Below are positions 1 to 8,400 of a DNA stretch of 24,310 nt, in pieces. Under the pieces are notes generated by a model. The model was not told where the DNA came from. It made no database searches and saw nothing but the letters and a program-made list of their open reading frames with translations. Numbering within the stretch: position 1 is the first letter of the stretch; every line of letters begins with the position of its first letter. Source of the stretch: Candidatus Mcinerneyibacteriota bacterium (GTDB taxonomy: Bacteria > Macinerneyibacteriota > Macinerneyibacteria > Macinerneyibacteriales > DSCS01); contig JAFGWL010000023.1 of NCBI GenBank assembly GCA_016937175.1, positions 1 through 24,310 on the forward strand, written 5' to 3'. The position numbers were made by a program, and so were the translations under genes.

Positions 1-123
1 AACAGGGAAAAGACCGGCCCCTGCCCTGTGGAAGCCCTGGCTGCGGAGATCGAGGACCCTGGGGAAGCCTGGGCGGCGGTGGGGCGTTTTCTGGAAGAGA
101 TCAACGCGAAAGGAGAAGCATGA
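1..123 (+). CDS. C-terminal end of a DUF1893-like protein (partial)
   Basis: An open frame enters at base 1 and runs 40 codons to TGA at 121-123, overlapping the next ATG by the four bases ATGA. The visible tail begins NREKTGPCPVE and ends in an acidic helix-like stretch. The N-R-x-x-T-G-x-C-P-x-E pattern resembles the C-terminus of the small DUF1893 family (Thermotoga TM1506-like proteins), whose role is unknown. That match is from memory of the family pattern and only the last third of the protein is visible, so another family is possible. The 4-base overlap suggests translational coupling with the reductase gene that follows. Confidence 0.55.
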   Translation, partial: NREKTGPCPVEALAAEIEDPGEAWAAVGRFLEEINAKGEA

Positions 124-1253
124 AATACAGAACGATGCCATCTACAGGGGACAAAATATCTGTACTGGGATTCGGCTGCATGCGCTTTCCCAAAAGGGAA
201 GACGGATCCATCGATGAAGAGAAAAGCGAAGCGATGCTCACCGAAGCTGTCAGGAAAGGCGTCAATTACATCGATACGGCCTGGCCCTACCATGAGGGGA
301 AGAGCGAACCTTTCGTGGGGAAAGTCCTTCATGACAACAAGCTGCGTGACAAAGTCTTCCTGGCTACCAAACTCCCCACTTTCCTCATCAAAAAAGAAGA
401 AGATTTCGAAGATTACTTTCAGCAGCAGCTGGAACGTCTGCAAACAGACCATATCGACTACTATCTTGTCCATACATTGAACCGGAGATTATGGAAGAAT
501 GCCACAGAGAAGGGGCTTTTCGCTTTTCTCGACAGGGTCAAAGCAGATGGCAGGGCCCGCCATATAGGTTTTTCCTTCCATGACCATATCGATGTCTTCA
601 AGGAGATCGTCGATGCCTACCCCTGGGAATTCTGTCAGATCCAGTACAACTACCTGGACGTCGACTATCAGGCAGGACGCGAGGGGCTTCTCTATGCCCG
701 GGCTAAAGGGCTGGGGGTCATTGTCATGGAGCCGCTGCGGGGGGGAAGCCTTGTCCATAAGCTCCCTTCCGACGTAAAAGCGGCCTGGGACAAGTCATCT
801 GTAAAACGGTCACCGGTGGAATGGGCTCTCAAGTGGGTCTGGAACCATCCCGAAGTGGACCTTCTCCTCAGCGGTATGAGTGAACCGGAGCATGTGACAG
901 AGAACATACGCCTGGCAGGAGAGGCTGAACCCGGAGAGCTAACGGAATCGGAACTGAAATTGGCCGATGAAGCCCGGTCACGGTTTTTGGAAAAACTGAA
1001 GGTCAACTGCACTGCCTGCGGATATTGCCTTCCCTGTCCCCACGGGGTTGCGATCCCCTCGGTCTTCGGGATCTACAACGATGCCTCGCTCTTTGAAGAT
1101 ATGGAAGGGGGGCGTGAACGCTACCTCAACTGGATCAAGGAGGAGAACAGAGCCTCGCGCTGCGTAGAATGCGGAGCCTGTGAGAAGGCCTGTCCCCAGC
1201 AGATCCCTGTCATACAAAAGTTGAAAGACGTCGTCTCTGTTTTTGAAAACTAA
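120..1253 (+). CDS. Aldo/keto reductase with C-terminal 4Fe-4S ferredoxin-like domain
   Basis: This 377-residue protein is predicted to be a cytoplasmic oxidoreductase. Residues 1-290 form an aldo/keto reductase barrel with the usual tetrad visible as Asp52, Tyr57, Lys84 and His118. The last 80 residues carry Cys297, Cys300, Cys303 and Cys306, then Cys348, Cys351, Cys354 and Cys358, the spacing expected for two 4Fe-4S clusters. This is a well-known AKR subgroup of anaerobes in which electrons probably pass through iron-sulfur clusters; the substrate is unknown. AGGAG at 111-115 lies four bases before the ATG and supports this start. It overlaps the upstream DUF1893-like gene, and the next gene follows after 12 bases. 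Confidence 0.93.
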   Translation: MKYRTMPSTGDKISVLGFGCMRFPKREDGSIDEEKSEAMLTEAVRKGVNYIDTAWPYHEGKSEPFVGKVLHDNKLRDKVFLATKLPTFLIKKEEDFEDYFQQQLERLQTDHIDYYLVHTLNRRLWKNATEKGLFAFLDRVKADGRARHIGFSFHDHIDVFKEIVDAYPWEFCQIQYNYLDVDYQAGREGLLYARAKGLGVIVMEPLRGGSLVHKLPSDVKAAWDKSSVKRSPVEWALKWVWNHPEVDLLLSGMSEPEHVTENIRLAGEAEPGELTESELKLADEARSRFLEKLKVNCTACGYCLPCPHGVAIPSVFGIYNDASLFEDMEGGRERYLNWIKEENRASRCVECGACEKACPQQIPVIQKLKDVVSVFEN

Positions 1254-1265
1254 GAGGAGGAGTTA

Positions 1266-1796
1266 ATGATGATAAATACCAAAACTGCGACTCAAATAGG
1301 TACCCGGGCCCTGGCCCTTACGATGATACTTGCTTTTTCAGTGGCTGTGCCCTTTTTCTTCCATCTGGCGGGGCTTTCAGGGCATGTCTTTTTGCCCATC
1401 TTCACCGTACTGGTCATCGGGGCCTTTTACGTCTCCCCTGCGGTCCTGACAGGGGCAGCTCTTCTGATACCTCTTCTTAACACGGTGATCACAGGGATGC
1501 CGGCTCTTGAGCCCCTTCCTATGATGCCTCTTCTCACGGTGGAGATGACCTTCACAGCCCTGGCTGCATCGGTTCTCAGAAAGAAAAAGAGCCTCACGAG
1601 GCTTCTTGTCCCCCTGACGCTGGGAAGGCTCATGTCACTCCCCTTTGTCCTCCTGGCTTCCGATCTTTCTTTGTCCTGGTGGCTTAGGCACTACACGGCG
1701 GGCCTTCCGGGAATGGCCCTCAATATGGCTCTGGCCGGAACGGTTCTCTTTGTCTTTCCTCCTGCGGGGAAAAGAAGAACTCCGGAAAACCGTTAA
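1266..1796 (+). CDS. ECF transporter S component (substrate-binding membrane subunit)
   Basis: This 176-residue, very hydrophobic protein has about five to six predicted membrane segments. The stretch with FLPIF near residue 42, the hydrophobic TGAALLIPLLNTVITGMP at about 61-78 and the following P-L-P-M-M-P-L-L-T-V-E-M resemble the S components of energy-coupling-factor vitamin transporters, which bind a vitamin or other micronutrient in the inner membrane. No EcfA or EcfT gene is in the window, so it would need a shared energising module encoded elsewhere, the usual group II arrangement. The substrate cannot be read from the sequence. GAGGAGG precedes two adjacent in-frame ATGs (1266 and 1269); either may be used. 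tmk follows 11 bases later. Confidence 0.65.
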   Translation: MMINTKTATQIGTRALALTMILAFSVAVPFFFHLAGLSGHVFLPIFTVLVIGAFYVSPAVLTGAALLIPLLNTVITGMPALEPLPMMPLLTVEMTFTALAASVLRKKKSLTRLLVPLTLGRLMSLPFVLLASDLSLSWWLRHYTAGLPGMALNMALAGTVLFVFPPAGKRRTPENR

Positions 1797-1807
1797 GAAG
1801 AGGAGCC

Positions 1808-2422
1808 ATGAAGGGCCTTTTTTTTACCTTTGAAGGGGGCGAGGGAGTCGGAAAGACCACACAGTTGAAACGGGCTGCTGCCCGGCTTGAGAAGGAGGGG
1901 TATCACGTATTGACTACCCGGGAGCCCGGGGGGACACCTCTGGCCGAAGAGATCCGGGAGATGCTGCTCCGCCCTTCAGGAGAAAACGGCCTCCATGCCA
2001 AAACGGAGCTTTTGCTCTACCTTGCCGCCCGGGCTCAGCATTACTATGAAAAGATCCTTCCGGCCCTGGAAAAGGGGAGTATCGTCCTCTGTGACCGTTT
2101 TATGGATGCTACCGCCGCTTACCAGGGTTTTGCCCGAGGACTGGGGCTGGAGAAAGTCGAAGAGATGAACAGCTGGATCCTGGAGGGACGAGAACCTGAC
2201 GGAACGGTTCTTCTTTATACCGATATACGCTCCGGGCTGCAGAGAGAACGGGCTGTCAACCGGTTAAGCCTGGAGCCGGAGGATTTTCATGCCCGTGTCC
2301 TTGAAGGTTATCTGGAACTGGCCCGGCGGCATCCCGGGCGGATCCTGGCCCTGGACGTGACCGGACGGACTATAGACGAAGTCAACAGGCTCATCATGGA
2401 ACGCTTAAGGAAGTGGATGTGA
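1808..2422 (+). CDS. tmk: Thymidylate kinase
   Basis: Phosphorylates dTMP to dTDP with ATP, in the cytoplasm, on the path to dTTP for DNA synthesis. At 204 residues it has the normal family length. It shows a P-loop at residues 10-17 (GGEGVGKT), the substrate-binding TREPGGTPLAEEI motif near 38-50, and the Asp96-Arg97 pair in CDRF followed by the AYQGFARGLG segment. AGGAG at 1801-1805 sits just ahead of ATG 1808. The end overlaps the start of holB, so the two are probably translated together. This is the first of a tmk-holB-PSP1-metG group, an arrangement also found in Firmicutes. Confidence 0.97.
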   Translation: MKGLFFTFEGGEGVGKTTQLKRAAARLEKEGYHVLTTREPGGTPLAEEIREMLLRPSGENGLHAKTELLLYLAARAQHYYEKILPALEKGSIVLCDRFMDATAAYQGFARGLGLEKVEEMNSWILEGREPDGTVLLYTDIRSGLQRERAVNRLSLEPEDFHARVLEGYLELARRHPGRILALDVTGRTIDEVNRLIMERLRKWM

Positions 2423-3345
2423 ACACCGATTTTTTAATGCTCGAGAAAATGGCACGTGACAAGAGCCTTCCCTCTTCTCTCATCCTGCAGGAACAGAGCC
2501 CTGCCAGGCGCCTGGAGGTGGCCCTGGCCATGGCAGCCCTCCTCCAGGGGGATGATCCCGTAAACGGGCCTCCCCAGGGTGTTTTTCTTGTTGAAGCCCG
2601 AAGTTCCGGAACCGTCTCTGTGGAAGATATCCAGGAGGGGGCCGGGTTTCTTCTCAAGACCCCCTATGGAAAGGGAAAGAATATCCTTGTCGTGGATGGG
2701 GCCGATGCCATGACTCCCGAAGCGGCCAATTCCCTCCTCAAACTTCTCGAAGAGCCGCCGGGCCATGCGGCGATCTTCCTTCTTACGTCAGATGCCGGCG
2801 AACTCCTGCCCACCGTCCGCTCCAGATGCACCCTCTTCAGCCTGAGACAGGAGCCTTTTGAGGACTTTTTTAAAAGTTTGAATGAAAAATACCCCCAGGT
2901 GACCAGGGAGGAGGCACTCTTCTTCCATCATAACAGAAGCCTTATCACAGAGGACTTCCCTCTGAAGACATTAAGGGAGATGCTGGAAGCCTGGAAAGAA
3001 CTATTTGAAAAACGGCCCGGCCTGGCAGAGCTTCTGAAGGCGGCAGACAACTTTTACTCGATGGGGGTCTCCTCCCGCTCGGGAGACGACTCCCTTACAG
3101 CTTACCGATTGTTCCGGGCGGTCACAGCCTCCCTGTGCCGGGACCTTCTCATCCTGCATGAAAGGAAAGAAGGGCAGCTCATGCGTCCTTCCTGGCTGGA
3201 ACTCTATAAAAAGGTTGATTTTACGCCCAGGTTTCTTATACTCCTTGAAGAATTGAGCGAATTGCCGTTCAAAGAGAAAATGAATGTCAACAGGAGATTT
3301 ATTATAACAGAAATTGTTATAAAATTCTGGGATGAGGAGCATTAA
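2413..3345 (+). CDS. holB: DNA polymerase III delta' subunit (clamp-loader AAA+ protein)
   Basis: A clamp-loader subunit that helps open the beta clamp and load it onto DNA. The signature EAANSLLKLLEEPP follows the Walker B-like ILVVDGADAM, and the sensor-1/SRC region appears as TVRSRC, the canonical delta' arrangement. A clear Walker A motif and the zinc-binding cysteine module of DnaX/HolB are missing, so it is probably a non-hydrolysing delta'. The remaining C-terminal 170 residues are diverged. Start choice is uncertain: GTG at 2413 gives 310 residues, but AAGG at 2407-2410 is better spaced for GTG at 2419, which would give a 4-base GTGA overlap with tmk. The next gene begins 2 bases after the stop. 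Confidence 0.88.
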   Translation: MDVNTDFLMLEKMARDKSLPSSLILQEQSPARRLEVALAMAALLQGDDPVNGPPQGVFLVEARSSGTVSVEDIQEGAGFLLKTPYGKGKNILVVDGADAMTPEAANSLLKLLEEPPGHAAIFLLTSDAGELLPTVRSRCTLFSLRQEPFEDFFKSLNEKYPQVTREEALFFHHNRSLITEDFPLKTLREMLEAWKELFEKRPGLAELLKAADNFYSMGVSSRSGDDSLTAYRLFRAVTASLCRDLLILHERKEGQLMRPSWLELYKKVDFTPRFLILLEELSELPFKEKMNVNRRFIITEIVIKFWDEEH

Positions 3346-3347
3346 AG

Positions 3348-4217
3348 ATGATCGAAGTCGTATCTGTCCAGTTTCAGGACGCCGGGAAAATCTACTATTT
3401 TAAGCCTTGTGAAGAGCCTCTGGCTGCAGGGGATTATGTCATCGCTGATACAGAGAAGGGAGAGGCTGTGGGAAAAGTCCTTGCCCCGGCCAGGACTCTC
3501 TCTCTGGAAGAGATCGTCCTGCCTCTGAAAAATGTCATCCGCAAGATGACTGCAGGGGACTGGGCTACTCTGAGACAGCTGAAAAGCGAGGAGAAGGAGG
3601 CCCTGAGGGTCTGCCAGGAGCTTATCACCCAGCACGGGCTTCCCATGAAGCTCATCGATGCCCGGTATGCCTTTAATAAAAGTTATCTGATGTTCTATTT
3701 TTCCTCTGAAGGGCGTGTGGATTTCAGGGCTTTGGTCAAAGACCTGGCCCGGACCTTTAAGACACGCATCGAACTCAGGCAGATAGGAGTCCGTGATGTG
3801 GCCAAAAAGCTGGGAGGGGTGGGTATATGCGGACAGCAGCTCTGCTGTTCTACCTGGCTCAGGGAGTTTGACAGTATCTCCATCAAAATGTCCAAAGCCC
3901 AATATCTGTCGTTGAACCCCAATAAGATGTCCGGAGTCTGCGGACGGCTGATGTGCTGTCTGCGTTATGAAGAAGAGACCTACAAGAAACTGGCTGAAGC
4001 TTTCCCGGATATGGAATCGCGTGTTAAAACACCCCAGGGCCCCGGGAGCGTCAAAAATATCAATATATTTACTGATCAGATCATCGTCCATCTCGACCGG
4101 GGCGGGGAAGAGACCTATACCCTCGAAGAGATCAGCCCGGTGAAAGCCGAACCGCTTAAAAACAAAGATGTCGTCATCGACGATAAAGAGAATCACGACA
4201 GGGAGGCCGATTCATGA
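3348..4217 (+). CDS. ricT: PSP1 domain protein, RicT/YaaT family
   Basis: A 289-residue cytoplasmic protein of the PSP1 family. Its hallmark is two matching cysteine clusters: Cys161, Cys166 and Cys167 in GICGQQLCC, and Cys198, Cys203 and Cys204 in GVCGRLMCC. In Bacillus subtilis, RicT (YaaT) joins RicA and RicF in a complex carrying 4Fe-4S clusters that affects RNase Y processing and phosphorelay signalling; whether that holds here is unknown. Its position between holB and the aminoacyl-tRNA synthetase gene metG matches the housekeeping context seen in other phyla. AGGAG at 3335-3339 is spaced 8 bases before ATG 3348. The stop overlaps the metG ATG (ATGA). Confidence 0.93.
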   Translation: MIEVVSVQFQDAGKIYYFKPCEEPLAAGDYVIADTEKGEAVGKVLAPARTLSLEEIVLPLKNVIRKMTAGDWATLRQLKSEEKEALRVCQELITQHGLPMKLIDARYAFNKSYLMFYFSSEGRVDFRALVKDLARTFKTRIELRQIGVRDVAKKLGGVGICGQQLCCSTWLREFDSISIKMSKAQYLSLNPNKMSGVCGRLMCCLRYEEETYKKLAEAFPDMESRVKTPQGPGSVKNINIFTDQIIVHLDRGGEETYTLEEISPVKAEPLKNKDVVIDDKENHDREADS

Positions 4218-6142
4218 AAAAGAGCTACTATATCACCACACCCCTCTATTATGTGAACAGCAAGCCCCATGTGGGAAGTGCCTATACCACCATCGTTGCC
4301 GACGGACTGGCTCGTTTCAAGAGGATGGCCGGCTATGATGTCTTTTATCTCACCGGAACAGACGAACACGGGCTGAAGATCTACCAGGCAGCCAGAGAGA
4401 AGGGGCGTGATGTCAAGGAGTTCGTGGATGAAGTAGCAGGACAGTTTATCGATATCTGGAAGAAGCTTGATATCCGCTATGATTATTTCATCCGCACGAC
4501 AGACCCCGACCATGAACAGTCCGTTCAGGCCTTTTTCAAAAAGCTCATGGATAAAGGGGATATCTATAAGGGACATTACGAAGGGTGGTATTGTGTCCAT
4601 GACGAGCGCTATTATACGGAAAAAGAGCTGGGGGAGGGCAACCTCTGCCCTGAATGCAAACGGCCTGTCCAGTGGATCAGGGAAGAGAACTACTTTTTCA
4701 GGCTCTCGAGTTACCAGGAGGCTCTGATCCGTCACTACGAAGAGCATGAAGATTTCGTCGCGCCCGATTTCAGGCGGAACGAGATGCTCATGCGGCTGAA
4801 AAGTGAACCCCTTGAAGACCTGAGCGTGAGTCGTAGTTCGTTTCCCTGGGGCGTGACCATGCCGGGGGATGAGAAACACGTGATCTATGTCTGGTTCGAT
4901 GCCCTCCTCAACTACATCACGGCCCTGGGTTACGGCAAAGAGGATGACAGCGCCTTCAAAAAGTATTGGCCCGCCGATGTCCATTTCATCGGCAAAGAGA
5001 TCAACTGGTTCCATTCGGTGATCTGGCCGGCCATGCTGCTGGCGGCTGACATTCCCCTTCCCAGGAAAGTCTTCGCCCACGGATGGCTTACAGTGGACGG
5101 AGAGAAGATATCCAAATCCATGGGAAACGCCATCGACCCTGTGGCCATTGCCGAGGAGTACTCCCTGGATGCCCTCAAGTATTATATGTTGCGCGATATC
5201 AAATTCGGCCGGGATGGTGATTTTTCAAACGAAAACTTAAAAAAACGGTTCAACTATGACCTGGCCAACGACCTCGGAAACCTGGTCAGCCGGACGGTTC
5301 AGATGATCCTCCAATACAGGAACGGGAGAGTCCCGGAAGCCAAAGAGCCTTTTACGGAAGAAGATCTCTCTATTCAGGAGTCGGCCCGCGGCCTTTACCC
5401 GTCTGTGGAGCGTTATATCGACGCCTTTGATTTCACCGAGGCCCTGGAGACTATTTGGAAATTTATCCGGAGGACCAATAAATATATCGATGAGACTGAG
5501 CCCTGGAAGCTTTTCAAAGAGGGAAACGGGGCGCGCCTGGACAATGTCCTTTTTCACCTGGCTGAAGCTATCCGATTTGCGGCCCTTCTTATCGCCCCCT
5601 TTATGGAACTGACGGCCCGAAAGATCTTCGATCAGTTGGGATGCGACCCCGATGAAGAGATGAAGAGGGGGTTCGGAGGCCTCAGCTGGGGAGGCGTCCG
5701 GGGAAAGACTGTCCGAAAGGGAGAGATCCTGTTTCCCCGTCTGGAAGACGAGAAGAAAAAAGAAAAGAAGAGCCGGCCGGATAAAGAGCAGAAGAAGCCC
5801 CCCGAGGGGATTACCTTCATCACATATGATGATTTCGCCAGGGTCAGCCTCAGGGCAGGGCTTATCGAAAAAGCCGAAGATATTCCCGGAGCCGATAAAC
5901 TCTATGCCCTGAAAGTCCGCATCGGTCAAGAGACCAGGACGATTGCTGCGGGTATAAAAGCCTGGTACTCCAAAGAGGAGCTCCCGGGCAAACAAGTGGT
6001 CGTCGTTGTCAACCTGGAGCCCCGGAAACTGAGGGGTATCGTCTCGGAAGGAATGCTCCTGGCGGCTTCAACAGACAAAGGCCTCTCTCTGGTCACCCTC
6101 GACCGGAAAGACGATTTCTTCAACGGCGCTGCGGTGCGCTAA
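4214..6142 (+). CDS. metG: Methionyl-tRNA synthetase with C-terminal tRNA-binding domain
   Basis: Charges tRNA-Met in the cytoplasm. This 642-residue class I synthetase has the HIGH-equivalent PHVG at residues 18-21 and KISKS at 298-302. A lysine-rich linker near 515-535 leads to a C-terminal EMAP-II/Trbp111-type tRNA-binding domain (about 540-642), which normally mediates dimerisation and tRNA binding. The zinc-knuckle region is incomplete: Cys145 and Cys148 form CPEC, but the first pair reads CVHD (Cys127, Asp130) rather than CxxC. ATG 4214 overlaps the upstream stop. It is the final member of the tmk-holB-PSP1-metG set. Confidence 0.96.
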   Translation: MKKSYYITTPLYYVNSKPHVGSAYTTIVADGLARFKRMAGYDVFYLTGTDEHGLKIYQAAREKGRDVKEFVDEVAGQFIDIWKKLDIRYDYFIRTTDPDHEQSVQAFFKKLMDKGDIYKGHYEGWYCVHDERYYTEKELGEGNLCPECKRPVQWIREENYFFRLSSYQEALIRHYEEHEDFVAPDFRRNEMLMRLKSEPLEDLSVSRSSFPWGVTMPGDEKHVIYVWFDALLNYITALGYGKEDDSAFKKYWPADVHFIGKEINWFHSVIWPAMLLAADIPLPRKVFAHGWLTVDGEKISKSMGNAIDPVAIAEEYSLDALKYYMLRDIKFGRDGDFSNENLKKRFNYDLANDLGNLVSRTVQMILQYRNGRVPEAKEPFTEEDLSIQESARGLYPSVERYIDAFDFTEALETIWKFIRRTNKYIDETEPWKLFKEGNGARLDNVLFHLAEAIRFAALLIAPFMELTARKIFDQLGCDPDEEMKRGFGGLSWGGVRGKTVRKGEILFPRLEDEKKKEKKSRPDKEQKKPPEGITFITYDDFARVSLRAGLIEKAEDIPGADKLYALKVRIGQETRTIAAGIKAWYSKEELPGKQVVVVVNLEPRKLRGIVSEGMLLAASTDKGLSLVTLDRKDDFFNGAAVR

Positions 6143-6155
6143 GGGAAGGGGAGAG

Positions 6156-6788
6156 GTGAATCTAACGGTTTTTCTCCAGGCCAGCGGTGTCTGGGGATAT
6201 CCCCTTTTGATTTTGTCGGTGATCGCCTTGGCGGCTATTCTGGACCGGTTTATCTTCCATCTCCGCCTGCTGGTGAAAAGGGCCCGGTTTAAGGGACTGG
6301 ATGCGGCTCTTTTCCTGAGAAAGAATCACTCTCTCAAAGATTATCCTTACGGCGGGATCATTATGGATGAGATCAAGGAGAATGTCGCATCCCTCTCGTT
6401 TTTCGATTATGAGCGGGCCCGGGGGATCGTCGCCACGTATCAGGGCCTTTCTGAAAGACGGATGGGCCTCCTGAGTTTTGCTGTGACGGCGGCTCCTCTC
6501 CTGGGGATCCTGGGGACCATCAGCGGCATTATCTCTTCTTTCCGGGTCCTGGGAGTCTTTACCCTGGAAAAGAAGGATCTTCTCACTGCCGGCATTTCGG
6601 AAGCTCTTCTGACAACAGCGGCAGGGCTGAGCATCGCCATCGTCACGTTAGCTTCGACAGCTCTTATCAGGCGGCTTCAGAAAACAGTCTTTCTCCCCTA
6701 TGTCACTTTTCTCCGGTTTATGAAAGCAGCGGTCCTGGATGTTCAGGACACTCAGAAAAGGAGAAAAAGGCCCGCCGAAGCCGAATAG
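6156..6788 (+). CDS. ExbB/TolQ/MotA-family proton-channel protein, without partner
   Basis: A 210-residue inner-membrane protein with predicted helices at about 14-33, 104-126 and 149-171. The motifs LLGILGTISGIISSF and ISEALLTTAAGLSIAI match the conserved second and third helices of ExbB and TolQ, which with ExbD or TolR form proton-driven motors that act on the outer membrane. No ExbD/TolR gene is adjacent, so its partner must be elsewhere or it acts alone. The GTG start at 6156 is preceded by the purine-rich AAGGGAAGGGGAG. The last 37 bases overlap, in antisense, the end of the convergent outer-membrane protein gene. It follows metG by 13 bases and probably shares its transcript. Confidence 0.85.
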   Translation: MNLTVFLQASGVWGYPLLILSVIALAAILDRFIFHLRLLVKRARFKGLDAALFLRKNHSLKDYPYGGIIMDEIKENVASLSFFDYERARGIVATYQGLSERRMGLLSFAVTAAPLLGILGTISGIISSFRVLGVFTLEKKDLLTAGISEALLTTAAGLSIAIVTLASTALIRRLQKTVFLPYVTFLRFMKAAVLDVQDTQKRRKRPAEAE

Positions 6789-7813
6789 CCGCTTCCACGG
6801 CTCCAGTAATCCTCAGATTCATAGTCGTCCCACTCCCATGAAAAGGACGTTGCCAAAAAGGGCGCAAGAAAGAAACGCCCTTCAGCGCTGATATTCCATC
6901 CTTTGATGGTGACTCCCGCATCAGACGGGGTGATCTCATCAAGAAAAGAGTAGCGTTCGGGATACTCTTTATAAAAATAGTTCACGGCCGGATTGAGATA
7001 GAGACGTCCCAGGGAGAGAGAGGCCTCGATGAGGATTCCGTAGCAGTGATAAGTGTCGGCATCCTGTTCTACGAGAGGTTCTATCTCGGCAGGGATAATG
7101 GCGGCCATATTGCTGTTTTGTGATTCCCAGTAGAGGCGAGGGGTAAGGGTAAAAGCGGTTCTAAGTGAAAGTTCTGTAGAGAGCGAGAGGCCGAAAAGGT
7201 CTGAAGAGGGGGTCAGGAGAGTTCCGGCGTGGCCGGTCTCAAGACGACGTTCTTCCCAGATATGGTGTCTGAAGTAGCCCGAAAGGGTAAGGGAGTCATC
7301 CAGGGCGTAATAGTACTGGAAAGAAGCCGATCCCTCGAAGAAACTGTTGGAAGCTGTCTCCAGCCCGTATTTGCTCGACCCTAAGGAGGCTCTCAAAGTC
7401 GTCCGGATTCTGGACAGGTCGTCGTAGATGTAGGAAAAAGAGCCTTTGAGGCCGGTCAGGTCTGCCTTTTCCCATTCTGTATAATCACTGAGCCCCCATT
7501 CGCCCAGCAGGCGGAGAGTGCTTTGCATGCTGAGAAGCAGATCATAGGAAAGAGAGAGGTTCATAAGAAGCTGGTTTTCGCTTGCTTCCGATGTAAAACC
7601 CATATGACTGACAAAAGCCTCGGCCAGGAAGGCGGAGGAGGAGTAGGTAGCGAAAAGAGATTCTTCAAGGAATGCTGAGGAGATTTGCGAAGAATCGCGG
7701 TAGATATTTTCGTCGTACCCGTAGGTGACCCCTGTGAGAAGCGAGGCTTCCGCGTGAAGTGCTGTCAGGGATGCCGCCAGAAGAAAGACGAGGATAACGA
7801 GTTCTTTTTTCAT
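6752..7813 (-). CDS. Predicted outer-membrane beta-barrel protein
   Basis: A 353-residue protein with a signal peptide (MKKELVILVFLLAASLTALHA). The mature part is rich in aromatic residues and alternating polar/hydrophobic short strands such as YDLLLSMQSTLRLLGEWGL, and it ends in phenylalanine (GLFLLF), the typical C-terminal signature for BAM-inserted barrels. I do not recognise a named family. It is the last gene of the minus-strand operon; its ATG overlaps the upstream stop by ATGA. The final 37 bases overlap the ExbB-like gene on the other strand. It could be the structural output of the sigma-factor operon, perhaps a porin or surface barrel, but no substrate or ligand can be inferred. 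Confidence 0.72.
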   Translation of the reverse strand: MKKELVILVFLLAASLTALHAEASLLTGVTYGYDENIYRDSSQISSAFLEESLFATYSSSAFLAEAFVSHMGFTSEASENQLLMNLSLSYDLLLSMQSTLRLLGEWGLSDYTEWEKADLTGLKGSFSYIYDDLSRIRTTLRASLGSSKYGLETASNSFFEGSASFQYYYALDDSLTLSGYFRHHIWEERRLETGHAGTLLTPSSDLFGLSLSTELSLRTAFTLTPRLYWESQNSNMAAIIPAEIEPLVEQDADTYHCYGILIEASLSLGRLYLNPAVNYFYKEYPERYSFLDEITPSDAGVTIKGWNISAEGRFFLAPFLATSFSWEWDDYESEDYWSRGSGYSASAGLFLLF

Positions 7814-8400
7814 GAGAGGTCCTCCAGTTGTCGTTTAATGAAAGAGATGGAATAGCCTTCGCGGAAAAGAGAGATGAGACGTTTTTTCCGGGATTCGCTT
7901 TTCATCCCAAAATCCCTTCCGTGAAGGGTTTTGATAAGCCCGGTGAGGACGGTGAGGTCCCGACGGGAATAGTTCCTTAAAGCAAAGGCTTCAGCCAGGA
8001 CTTCCAACTCCTCGGGGGTGGCCTGAAGATAGCCCGCCGCTACGCTGAGAAATCCGTTAAGAGCCTTCAAAAGCTCATCAGAAGCTTCTTTGGCATTGAG
8101 GATCCCGGCCAGGGAATCGGCGGAAAGCCCCAGGTCGCTGTAATAAAGGTAATGGGAGATGTCTTGCGCCTGAAAAGAGGAACAGGACTCTTTCAGGCGG
8201 TGCAGAAAAGATAGGCGGGAAGTGATGATCCCTTCGATCTCAGCTTCGCGTCTGTGCAGCCTGGCCATACGGATGTAGGTGTCCCAGTAATCCGACTGAA
8301 ATCCGAGTTCTTTGATACGCTTCTCCACGCTTGGGGGCATCTGCGCTGCAGCCTGAAGCGTCAGGGATAAGAGAAGGGCAAGGAGAGCAAGAAAGCGCAT
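7810..8400 (-). CDS. Exported helical protein of unknown family
   Basis: A 196-residue protein starting at ATG 8400 (MRFLALLALLLSLTLQAAAQ), which begins with a classical signal peptide. A longer open frame reaches back to 8436, but that would place 12 charged residues before the signal peptide, and ATG 8400 sits directly on the upstream stop (TGATG). The mature protein is mostly alpha-helical, with a central segment containing two Leu/Ala-rich helices and a basic C-terminus (KSESRKKRLISLFREGYS). I do not recognise it. The operon position, between a charged exported protein and a barrel, suggests a periplasmic partner of the barrel; that is an inference. Confidence 0.65.
   Translation of the reverse strand: MRFLALLALLLSLTLQAAAQMPPSVEKRIKELGFQSDYWDTYIRMARLHRREAEIEGIITSRLSFLHRLKESCSSFQAQDISHYLYYSDLGLSADSLAGILNAKEASDELLKALNGFLSVAAGYLQATPEELEVLAEAFALRNYSRRDLTVLTGLIKTLHGRDFGMKSESRKKRLISLFREGYSISFIKRQLEDLS

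Noticed and set aside
3342-5080. Long minus-strand open frames opposite the PSP1 and metG genes
   Set aside because: They mirror clearly conserved coding genes on the + strand and have no recognisable motifs or start signals.
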